Source: Brachypterus glaber
Taxonomy: Eukaryota; Arthropoda; Insecta; Coleoptera; Kateretidae
Assembly (NCBI GenBank): GCA_958510825.1
Contig: OY294052.1
Location: 10,437,816-10,501,815 of the forward strand
DNA length: 64,000 nt
Reading direction: 5' to 3'
Shown: piece after piece, positions 23,201 to 35,200 of the stretch
Layout: each line of letters starts with the position of its first letter
Numbering within the stretch: the first letter of the stretch is position 1
The notes under the pieces: generated by a model
Database searches by the model: none
Told to the model about the DNA's origin: nothing
Seen by the model: the letters and a program-made list of their open reading frames with translations, nothing else
Position numbers and translations under genes: made by a program

Positions 23201-26200
23201 CACTTTATCAAAACATCCTACCTTTGGGCGCCAAGTTTGGCAGAAACCGTCAGGGACAAAGCTTTTTTTCCTGAAGGCAATTTTGGGGCGCCAATTTCTG
23301 TTTTGAAGGGGCGCCAAATTTGGCAGAAACCGTCAGGGACAAAGCTGTTTTTTTCCTGAAGGTAATTTTGTGGCGCCAGGTTTTGTTTTGAAGGGGCACC
23401 AAGTTTGGCAGAAACCGTCAGGGACAAAGCTTTTTTCGATAATTTGTGTTTTGAAGAGGCGCCAAGTTTGGTAGAAACTGTCAGGGACAAAGCTTATTTT
23501 TTTCGTGAAGATAAATCGGGGGCGCCTTTTTTTATTTGAAGGGGCGCCAAGTTCGGTAGTAACTGTCAGGGACAAAGCTTTTTTTATGAAGGTATTTTTC
23601 TGGACGCCAACTTCTTTTTCGTAGGGGCGCCAAGTTGAAACCGTCAGGGACATACTTTTTTTTAGGGTCCCTTATTGGCAGTAGTGCTTGCACAGCGGTA
23701 ATTTCTACGGCTCATTTGCCAAAAATTACCCCTTCCAGAGAGGAACTCTTAAGGAACACAGGAGGAACTCCCAAGGAACTCTGGAGGAACTCCGAGGAAC
23801 TTTTTGCAAAAAGGAACTCTTTTGTACAAATTTTAGACGCGGTCAGCCCCTCGGTCTTGCATATTAGCGTGCATTGAAAATTTTAAATTAAAAAATATCG
23901 CTTAAATGGCCTAAAGTAGGAGGACTCGACTATAATAGACCTATATTTTCGAAGGACGTTGACAGATCTCTTGCCTAAACGATCAACCTCGATTTTGTCG
24001 CACAGTGTTATTAAGTTCAACTTAGTTAAGATAAAATGTAATAGCAGGTTTGTTAAATTATTATTACAAGGAGTTAGTTAATATATGAAAAATATATAGT
24101 GCTTATTCAAACACTTTATTTTAAAATACACAAAAACATTGAAAAAAACACTTCACTTACAATAAAAAACGATAAAAAATTACATAAATAAGATATGATA
24201 TAGAATAGTTGAAAAAGTAAACGTGCTAAATCGGACAGCTAAATATCACTGCATAACACTCAAAAATTTGCCGACGCAATTTTAGTTGATTCTGGCTATA
24301 TTTGATGCGCTGATTTCGGAACCTTTTTCCGTTTTTCTCGATCAGATCGTTTTTTTGTGTACAGTTGGATTCGAAAAAAATAAACAAGATTGAAAATTTA
24401 GTTGCGTAAATTCAATAATTACAATACAAACAAAGCCGTTGTCATGTTGTCAATATTTGTCAAAATTACATAATAATTATAAAGTAATTAGAAATGAGTT
24501 AAGAAATCTCAAACTATTAGTATATTGGAAGCAGGATGTAAGAAAGTGATTGTGGCTAGTGATCTCTATAGAGACCTTTAATTGTGGCAAGGTTATTTAG
24601 TGCTTCGGAGAGTTGTGTTAAGATCATAGAAAAAAAAAATAATGGTTAAAGAAAAAATAGATGGGGGAGGAAAGGGCATGCAGACTCGGAAAGAAAGAAG
24701 ATATCAAATGAAATACAGTATGAAAATTTACTTAATTATTTGAGAGAATACCTATAAACTATAAACAGTACAAATTTTCCTGGGTCAAAAACCATCGCCC
24801 GTCGCCGCATCGATAGTTCCAAGATTAAAAAAGCGAAAAAACACCTCCGGAAAAAAACCTTTTTTTTAAACGAAAATCATAATTTTCATAAATTATATGT
24901 TTGGTTAGTAGAGTTCAAATTTTTATTTTTTCATAAGATTTACTAAATATTGTGTTTTAATTTTTGATTTGATTAAATATTCTAAATGTTTTTTCAGTTT
25001 ATTATTTATTAATAAACTATTATTTTTTTAATATTCGACTTTTCGACAATTAATTGTCAAACTAATCTAACCTATTTCTTAAAATCTTACTTAAACTATA
25101 AAATAATTAGTAAAATTTACATTTTAGCATATTTAAATCTTGCGTTTTTTATGGGTCCAACTGTACACGACACGGACGGACAAAAAAAAACGAAATTTTT
25201 TAATTTTTTCATGAAACAAATTTGTATTCAAGAATTTTTTTCTAATTTTTAAAATTTTTGGGAAATTCGATACTACCGTATAATATTCTAGCGCTGGCGC
25301 TGTGAATAATATAATAATAATAATAAAGTGAAGGCTGAAACTTTATTTCTGCTGTTGTTTCTGCTTGACCTTTTCCCGATTTAGCCGCATATTTTTAAAA
25401 CTAATCTACTGCACGTAATGTGACCGTAACGGTACGACTACGGAGATTTTTTACCTGGTTCATCGACTTTTCCATTTGTCATGACTCCTGGCGACGAAAT
25501 GGTTCCTGGGGACGTCATTATTCCCGGGGAAGGGAGTGATTCCGGGGGAGATAATGGTGCCTCAATATCGTTAGTGAGTATGGGTTGAGGTAAACTATCG
25601 AAGCTATAAAACTGGGTAATATCTTGGATTGGTTCACCACTAAAATACTCGTCCAATACTAGTTTACTTGTCTAAAAAAATATAAAATTACGTTTTTCTT
25701 CAAGCGTACTAAAATGTTAATATTTTATAACTGAACACACTAGTTAGAAGTGATCTATTTTTTGACAGTAAAAAAATGAGTTCATTGTTGTACGCCGTAA
25801 AAAAAACTTAGCAAAACCACCACTGGCGGCAGCACTGTTTGACTTTGATGTCAGCCATACTTCAAACTTGTTTATTTATTATGTTAACAGGTGGTTGACT
25901 CGAGATTCTGTGCAAAAACCTTGTGTGAAATTGATTAAAAATTATTGAAGAAGAATATATGGTTTATACACCTACAAATCTCTCCGAAATTGCAAATACA
26001 TTAGACAAGTTACCATCGAAATAGCGAAAAGTGTACGATTTAGCCTAAGAAAAAAAATTAAAATGAGCTAAGGAAGGTTTGTTTATTTCGAAAGGGTTTT
26101 ATTGGCCTATTTTAATAAAAAGACATAGTTTATTACTAAATAAATGAAATTCAAAAATTAATATTTAAAAAAAATATATATAGGTAGCTTGAAGAAAAAA

Positions 26201-29200
26201 TAGTATGTTTCACTCAGAGGAAAAGTGCTTTTTTTACTCGTCTGTAGTTTCCGGACTCCGCTTCGCGTCGTCCGTAAATTCTACAGCCTAGTAAAAAAAG
26301 CTTCACTTTTCCTCTTAGTAAAACAATATACTATTTAACCCATTTGTTCCCATTGTCTCCATACGCACAGGTTTAGGATCGTTTCAAATGTGGCAAAAAA
26401 TAGTTTCCGTTAAATTCTGGTTATGTTTTATACAAGGAAACCTTATTTAGACATAATTTAATGTATTTTAAGTATATTAGTGATATTATTAGGTGCTGTT
26501 TTGAGAGTTTATAGGGATGGGCATATGGGGTACACATGCTTATCTCCGGTGACAACACAATTTTATATAGAATACCCCCCCAGATTGCCCATATGGCTAA
26601 AAAAACCCTTCTCTATTTTACCTACTTAGAAAGAAACTTAGGAAGCTGAAATTTAGTACGCATGCCTATCTCTGTTAACAATACAATTTTGTATAAAATC
26701 TCTGTTTCACTCACAATAAGGGTTTCTTTACATATTATTAAAAGATAACTAAAAAAACTTGAAAATTAAGTTATATAAAAAACAAGTTTTTAAAGTTAAA
26801 ACCCTTCTATTAATAACATGTACAACAAAAAAGTAGAAAACAATATATTTTGGTATATAAATTTTCAAAAACTAGATTTTGGGGTTTTGGAAACGTCTAA
26901 ACAATCAAAAATTCCAAAAAAACCTTTCTTTTAAAAATCTAGTTTTTGAAAATTTATATAAGTGTTTTGTTTTCTACTTTTTAGTTATACATATGTAATT
27001 AATAGAAGGGTTTTAACTTTAAAAAGTTTTTTTTTTTATATAATTTTATTACTTACGCAAAGATGTTTTGGAGAGCGAGAACATCAAATACTTTTGATTC
27101 TAAAAACAACATTTTACTTCTCTCTAATACCCAGCAGACCCAAAATACACAACATTGTATTTTTTATGCACTTTTATAAATAATTAATTCTCAAAATAAT
27201 ATTTAATATGTATTTTAAATAGATCACAACATAAAATGACTGATTGTCAAATATAAGTCTAAGTATAGTGTATTCAACTTCAAAATGCAGTGAGCGTAAA
27301 CAAACGCACGTGACAACAACGGATTTAGTGACAGGGTAGGACTCAAAACAAAATATTTCTTTATAACGGTCCATTGCAATGCATTGCACGCTTCTTCGCA
27401 AGTACTCACGTACTGACCTGTTTAATTTTCTACATCCCTACTCTCGCAACATTCGAGTGTTCTAACCAATGAAACCACGCGCCAGCTGCGCGTGCGCGAT
27501 TGTTTTATTTACTTCTCCTTCATATTGAAGTTGAATATACTCTATTAATAATAACCAAAAAAACGATTAATCTGTCTTAGCTGGGACACCCAGTATATAA
27601 ATACTTACTCTAACTAGATCGAGATTATCACCGGTAATTTTAATAGTACACCCATTTGTAACCACGGTATATTTATATTCGCCAATGTTGGCGTCATTTG
27701 TACTCAAACTGTGCATCAGCGCCCTGGATGCCCTGGCGGACGAGGGCAAAGCACTGTCATCAGAGGCGGACGAGTTTATGCTCGAGCTGGAGCCAGTCAA
27801 CGGCCCCCCTACGGATATACCGTGCTCTCTGACCGGCGAGGCGTTTCGTCTTATCGTGTCTTCTATTAATTGTTTGGCATGTCTGAAATTTGGCAGGTTA
27901 ATTTGGCGAAAATAACGACAGTTTGACCAGTAATTAACGGAATATATTAACATTGTTTCAAATAAAAAGTTTAAACGTTTACTACTTATGAGTTGGAGTA
28001 TTGTGGAAGATTATCAAAGATGTGGAAGACTGTTGGGACTGTGAAAAATTGTCAGAGATTGTGGAAAATTCTTGGGATTGTGAAAGATTGTCAAATATTC
28101 TGGACTAACTATTTTTTATACTAAAGTTCAAAAAATTGTTGAAGATTAAGGGAAGATTTTAGATCATTGTAGAAGATTTTAGATGGTTGTGGAAGATTGT
28201 CAAATATTGTGGAAGATAGTTAGGGATTGTGGAAGAATGTTGGATAGGTGTACAAGGATTGTCCAATAAATAAACCCCTCGGGTGTTTATTTATTAAAAA
28301 AATGTGTACAAGGATTGTGGAAGATTGTCAAAGATGTGGAAGACTGTTGGGATTGTGAAAGATTGTCAAAGATTGTGGAAAATTGTTGGGATTGTCAAAG
28401 ATTGTGGACTAACTATTATTGTTTTATACTAAAGTACATAGAATATTTCAAAAAATTGTCGAAGATTTTGGGAAGATTTTAGATGATTGTAAAAGATTGT
28501 AGAGGGTTGTAGATGGTTGTGGAAGATTGTAAGAGATTGTAGAAGATTTTTGGATAGGTGCACAAAGCTTGCAGCTATTAACCTTTTCATGACGGGAAGC
28601 ACTTGCTGCTGGGCGGTAAAAAACTGTTCGATTTAGACGAAATACGCCCATCGTCAAACTTTCTGTCTTTTTCTTGCAAATTGGTCAGACAAAATGGACA
28701 CCTAAAACCGCTAAGTAACAAGTCTTTTATCTCAAAGTTTAAACTTCGCCCATGAGTAATTATAGGTTTCCTGTCTATCAAATACGTAAAACAAAATGTA
28801 AATATGTAATTTGAATAATTGTTCTAACTTTTTGCTAAAATATAGCAATGTAGTGTATCTGTAGCCTACATCTATTGGTTAAAGTTCTTGTATACAGCCT
28901 ATAGCGTATATGTTAATATAAATAGTTAATTTCTTGTCAAACTGTTCTTTTCATTGTTCTGTAATTAAATTACGTTATGCTTTCTTCATTGGCGCCAGTT
29001 ATTTGAACTAATCGTTCTTTTGCCCCAGGGTTCACTGAAAATTTAAAATTATAATTAATAAAAATAAAATGTAATTTATAACAGATTTTTACTAAACACA
29101 ACATGATCCTAAAAAAACAAACAAAAAAAATGCACAGAATTAATAAAAATGTTCGGAATTAGTAATTTGCACTCATGCTAAAAGAATAGTATAAGTGCAG

Positions 29201-32200
29201 TAGAGATTAAAATATGATTGGCGAATCACCAATTGTGACGTTTTAGTTTGATAAACATGAGTGGGTCAAAGCTGGGTTTTTTAATGGAAACTGACATTTA
29301 GATGTTACATGGTGCAAAAAGATAGGAAACAGAATAGTGTTGGTTTAAGCTAATACATTTAAACCAAATAAATATATAAAATAATTTAAAAAAGGCTTAT
29401 AATCGACTTCACGTTAATTTTATTATTGAAAACAATTAGTGTGACCGCGGTTTCGCTATAATAGATATAGCATCTACGGACTTAAATACATATAATGGGA
29501 CATCTTTAACATTCTGGTCATAAATAACACTAAGGACATTACACAATTAATAAATTAGGTTACAGATTAAAAGAACATTTTTTTAATTATAGCGAAACCG
29601 CGGTCACACTAATTGTTTTCAATAATAAAATTAACGTGAAGTCGATTATAAGCCTTTTTTTAATTATTTTATAATAAACCACTTCACTATAAGAAGTTCA
29701 GACGTTCAGAACCATGAATGAATTTTCAAACTGGACAAAAAAATATATGTAATAATTTACTTTTCCTTAAAACTACTTTTGTTTGATTAACGCAGTCGTC
29801 CAACCGAAGTGACTGATCGAAATCGTGCTTTTTATCACTCTTCACAGCCACATACCGGTAGGACAACTACCAAAATCAAATCTTTTTCATAAACTATATG
29901 GAGCAGAAAAATAATTATAAGGAACATTAATAACAGCTAGCGACATCTGCTGCTAAAAGCAGAGACCGGATAGCGGACAGCATTAATGCCACGGTGGGCA
30001 TTTGCCGCCAATTGAATCCTAAACGCTAGAGAGCACCTTTACTGTGGTAACAAAATTAATAAATTAATTAAAAAATTTGGTAAATTTTAAAAATGTAGAA
30101 AAATATATATGTAATAATTTATTATTCCTTAAAAAATACGTTTGTTTGATTACGCAGTCGTCCAACCGAAGTGACTGAACGATTTCGTGCTTTTTAGCAC
30201 GATATCGATCAGTCACTTCGGTTGGACGACTGCGTTAATCTAACAAAAGTAGTTTTAAGAAATAGTAAATTATTACATATATATTTTTCTACATTTTTCA
30301 AAATGTAGGTACCAAATTTTTTAATTAATTTATCAAAAATATATAGTATAACTTGATCAGGTTTTCTTTCCTGTTTGAAAAATAAAAAAGCTAACTCACG
30401 ATAGTGAGTGATAACTTATCACTGATAAGATGCACCATGAGATGTTTAAATGTCAAAAAAGCTCAGATTTGATCAAACCACCAAACAAGTTAAAACTGTA
30501 TCAGCACCAACGAGTTAAACGAACTTAGTCACTAAATCAGAATCATTAAACATGTTACCGTTGATTTAAACGCGTGTATCTTTCTTTCTGGTATTTTCTA
30601 AAAAGCCCCTATATTTTTTTCAATACAAGGCTGGCCAGATAAACGTTGTTCCACCTTTTATTTCAAGCAGTTTAATGGCACAAGATCTGCTAGTATAGTT
30701 TTCTTTGAAGGTGCTGATATAATAACTAAACCAGGGACTGTTTTTTTTTTCCTACAAATTTTTAGTACGCCAAATTAATAGTTTTTGGTCATTATGATGA
30801 GCAAAAAATATAGTTAATTATACAGGGTGATCAATAACTGCCATGCCAACATTTAAGGGGTGATTCTGCATCCAAAAATATCAAAAAAAGTTCCTATAAA
30901 GGTTGATCCGCAAATGAGCCCTAAGGGAGTTACGGCCCTTGAAAATTGTAATAAACATAAGGTTTTTAATTAATATGCTGGGAAGACGAGCTTTTGCATG
31001 TATACTAGTATTAATAAGGGCAATAAGTTTATCTTAATTTATTTGTTTGAATTTATCCAGAGGCATCCCTAGACAGAAAAATGTATTAGGCTTAACGCAT
31101 TTTTGCCCCAAATTGTTTTATGTGTACTTTTTTAATATGGATTCCTTGACTAAAAATACATTAAAAATGTCATATAGTGTAACACTGTAGGAGCAACTGT
31201 TTAAAAAAAATGCAATTAAGAGGAAGTAACATTTTGTGCCACCAAAAACTTTACTTTTTAAAAGGCTATTACTCCTTTAATATTAAATTTAGGTGTTTTG
31301 GTAAAGAAAAAATTTTATTGATGATTTTTTTCCCATTCAGTATGTCATCTTTGAAGGGCCGTAGCTCCCTTTTCGGACCAACCTTTATAGAAACTTTTTT
31401 CATATTTTTGGATGTAGAATCACCTCTTAAATTTTGGCATGTCAGTAACTGATCACTCTGTATAAACATTAAATTTAACTTAACTTTTAATTCTAGCGTT
31501 GTTTTTGGGCTAAAATCTTGGATTTTAACAAAATCCATTTTTATTTACTAAAAACTGTAAAAACTCAAAAAACAATGTAAGTCCCTGAACAAAACACAAA
31601 AAATGTAAATTAGTTTGCAAAAGTAGTTTACGTTAAAAATTATTAGAAGCCAGCAAGTCTTCAAATCACAAGCACTGTTAATTTTTTTTACCTCTCTGAA
31701 ATGATATGATTGTTTCACTTAGTTCCTCAATCATATGTACACGTCTGCCCTTGATACCCATAACTATAATAACAAACATTCTTTTCACAAAAAATATTTG
31801 AGAACACTATTAAAAAATATATAAAAAATAAAGCTAAAATAAACAATAACTACAATATAATGTTCCTTTTATCCATAGATCTTCAGGCTATTTTAAAGTT
31901 TTAACGTGAGGAATCCAAAAAACGTCAAATAAAAGAGTGACAAGTTCCACTTCCACTAGTTAAAATCAGGCCGTTAGAAAAATTATGATATAATCCGTCA
32001 ATATAATTACAATTTTTTTTTTGTAGAATTGATCCTTATAATAAGAGTAATTTTTCCTGAAAAAAACTACGTTTATCGACATTTTCTTTCATCGTTTTTA
32101 GATTTTTTTTAACGCCCTGTAACTTTTTTGTATTTGGGGGGGATTACTTTTAAACACAATCGGGATCGTCCCTTTTTCGATTTTTTTAAGTTTAACCACC

Positions 32201-35200
32201 ATATTTTTTTTTTGTTTTTGGGGGGATTACTTTTAAAAACAATAGGGATTCCCCTTGTAGAACTTGATTTTTCCTGAAATTTTTAAGTCGATCGGATTAT
32301 TCGTTGTGTTATCGTGTTCACAAAAATTGTGACTTCAGACAAAAGGACAGACAGACGGACGGACATTTCAAACAAAAAAGAAATGCTTATTTTTTCATGA
32401 AACAAATTTATATCCAAGATTTTTTTACAGTATTATAAATTTGAACCATTTCGCCTCAATGACTATTTATATTGATAAGAAATCTAAAACAGAAAATAAA
32501 ATTAAAATGTTCTTATCTTAATATTTTGATTGATAAAGCCAAATATTGCACAAATTCTTTGAAAACTAATAATTTTCTTTGAAAACGGGATCAGATTAGA
32601 TCCCGAAACGTTAGAAGTTAACTTTTATTCAGTTTTTCGTTCTTTTTTAATTATTTTAACGATTTATCAAGAATTTTATTGAAAATTCTTTATTTAGGCA
32701 AAATTTTTTAAACTTTGGTAAGGTATTGACTAATAATATTTTTTAGGTAAAGAAGATATAGCAGATAAGTATTATTTTAAACGCAATACCTTACCAGCGC
32801 ATCTAGAAATAGGTGCGCCCGATAAGAACATTTTAATTTTTATTTTCTGTTTTAGATTTTTTATCAATATAAATAAATAGTCATTGAGGCGAAATGGCTC
32901 AAATTAATAATACTGTAAATATATATACAGCTCAAATAAATTATAGATTCTAATCAAGATTTTTTTGTTTAGGACGATTTTTGATTTTTTTTTAATTCGA
33001 AACTACCGTATACTATTCCAGCGCAGGCGCTGTGAATAGGATAAAAACGCTAGTTTTAGAAGGTATTTTAAGTGTCTAAAACTAGTATTTATTGCACTTC
33101 TAGGATGGAATATCTCGAGATAAAAAATGTCTTTAAAATAAATATAGACAGATCTGGATTTCTTACATCAAAAGCCTTCAAATCACCTACTAAGATCTCC
33201 AGGCAAAATTCTTTTGAAGTTTTCTTACCTTTTCCCGAGTCCGCGTTGCGGATGACGACCTCATCCTTGCAATATTTTTTGCCTGGTATTCTAGTCGGTT
33301 TTGCAAATTTTCCAGAAGGTTTTAAAACTTCTCCAGGTCCCAAAAGCGGTGGCGATTGGGATAACATCATTGAATTCATGGATTCACTAATACTTGATGC
33401 CGATTCAGACATTTCTATCTGTAAGAAGGTTAATTTGGTTATAGTGAGTAAAATAATTTTTATATCAGAATTATACATACAATTCCGACTTTTCAGAATT
33501 TTACCTAAATAATTTTACTTAACTTTCGACTTAAGGTCAGAATTTAACTTAAACTGCGACTTAAAGTTAGAATTGGTTGGCGCCAACTAATTCGTAAAAT
33601 TCTGACTTTATGTAAAATTGTAACTTTAAGTCAGAATTTACTTAAATCCCCATTTAAAAATGACGGGTCTGCGAGTGTATAAATGGTGAACAAACCGGAC
33701 TTGAGCGGGTAAATTTCATCCGCTCAAGTCTGATTTATGCAACATTTATACACGCGCAGACCCGTCATTTTCAATGGGGAAGTTTTACTTAAATTCGTTA
33801 AGTCGGAAAGTAACTAATTCATTGAACCAACCAATTTTAACTGTAAGTTGGAATTTAGTTTTTGACAAAGTCGAAATATAACTAAAATTCTAATAAAACA
33901 TATTCTTTAATCATTTCACAATTTAACTTAAGTTGCGACCTAAAGTTAGAATTGGTTGGCGCTAACGAATCCGTAACATGCTGACCTAAAAATTGTCGAA
34001 AAAAAAGTCGAAACTGGAGACTCCAGTCTGGAGTATAATTCTGACTGAATTTGGGGTTTAAGTAGAATTTTTAAGTCAGTCGGAATTGAGTAATAAAATA
34101 TTACAGTCGTCATTCTACGCTTCCGATTATTACTGATGTATTGAACCAACCAATTTTAACTGTAAGTTGGAATTAAAGTTCTGACTTAAAGTCGAAATTT
34201 AAGTAAATTTTTGACATAAAACATATTCATATGCTATGATCATTTTACAATTTAACTTAAATTGTGACTTAAAGTAAAAGGTTGACGTCAAAGGACATAT
34301 CGGTTTGAAATCATAATTTTACTTAAATTTCAAGTTTAGATAAGTATTTAAGTAAAATTCTAACTTTAAGTCGCCATTTAAGTAAAATTCTGGCCTAATG
34401 TCAGAATTGGGTTAAAATTCTGACTAAATTCGGAATTTTATTTAAATTTCGAGAATTTTACCAAAATTTTAAGTTAAAATTAGAATTGGTTGGCGCCAAA
34501 GAATCCGTAAAATTCTGAACTAAAATTCTAATTCTTTAAATCTGAATTGTAAGGATTTATTAGAGCCGACCAATTCTAATTTTAAGTTAAAATTTTGGTA
34601 AAATTCTCGAATTATAAATAAAATTCCAACTGTGAGTCGGAATTTAAGTAAAATTTCGATTAGAAGTCAGAATTTAAGTAAATTTTTAAAGTAGTAGTAG
34701 CCATTATACGCTTTCAATTAATGCTGATTTATTGCACGAACCAATTTTGACTTAAAGTCGAAATTTAATGACACATTATATGATCATTTTACAATTAAAC
34801 TTAAATTGGGACTTAAAGTCAGAATTGGTTGGCGCCAAAGAATCCGTAAAGTTTTGACTTAAAAATTTAAGTATTTTCATTGTTTAAGTCGGAATTTTAG
34901 GGATTCATTAGCGCCGACCAATTCTAAGTTAGATAAAATTCGCGGAATTTAAATAAATATCCAATTAATATATAAATTTAAGTAAAATTTCGACTAGAAG
35001 TCAGAATTTTAGACAAATTTGAACTGTATACCATTAAGTAAAATTCTAACTTTAAGTCGGCATTTAAATAAAATTTTGACTTAAAGTCGGAATGGAGTAA
35101 ATTCTGACTGAATTCGGAATTTAAGTAGAATTCTGAAGACAGTCGGAACTGAGTAATGAAGTATTATAGTGGCCATTCCACGCCTCCACTGATTTATTGC

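Larger units (their letters stand above)
20740..24012. repeat. 3.3-kb nest of inverted repeats in mxt intron 8
   Basis: Outer arms: about 20745-20900 against 23862-24010 (ACACTGTGC, ATCTGTCAAC, TACTTTAGG.CATTTAA and CAATGCACGCTAATA in reverse order). Second pair: ACCCATTTTTCAAGTTAGCG (20898) against CGCTAACTTGAAAAATGGGT (22946). Third pair: the 20,970-21,060 segment with AAGGGAGTTAGGTCCCTT against 22,245-22,300 with AAGGACCGTAGCTCCCTTA. The centre (21,420-22,130) is itself inverted. No ORF with recognisable function. Confidence 0.7.

Noticed and set aside
22882..23877. Several overlapping 66-106-codon frames in both strands
   Set aside because: All are readings of the 21-bp and GGCGCC tandem arrays.
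27174..27409. Minus-strand frames of 61-75 codons, repeated near 63,301-63,546
   Set aside because: Both are copies of the family F MITE, which explains the shared peptide.
28587..28781. 64-codon minus-strand frame with CPFC
   Set aside because: I first considered it as an mxt exon, but the KH-encoding exons at 31692-31763, 28974-29034 and 27609-27882 join perfectly in phase without it, and its start overlaps the degenerate repeat zone.
33072..33512. 146-codon + strand frame
   Set aside because: Antisense shadow of mxt exon 4.
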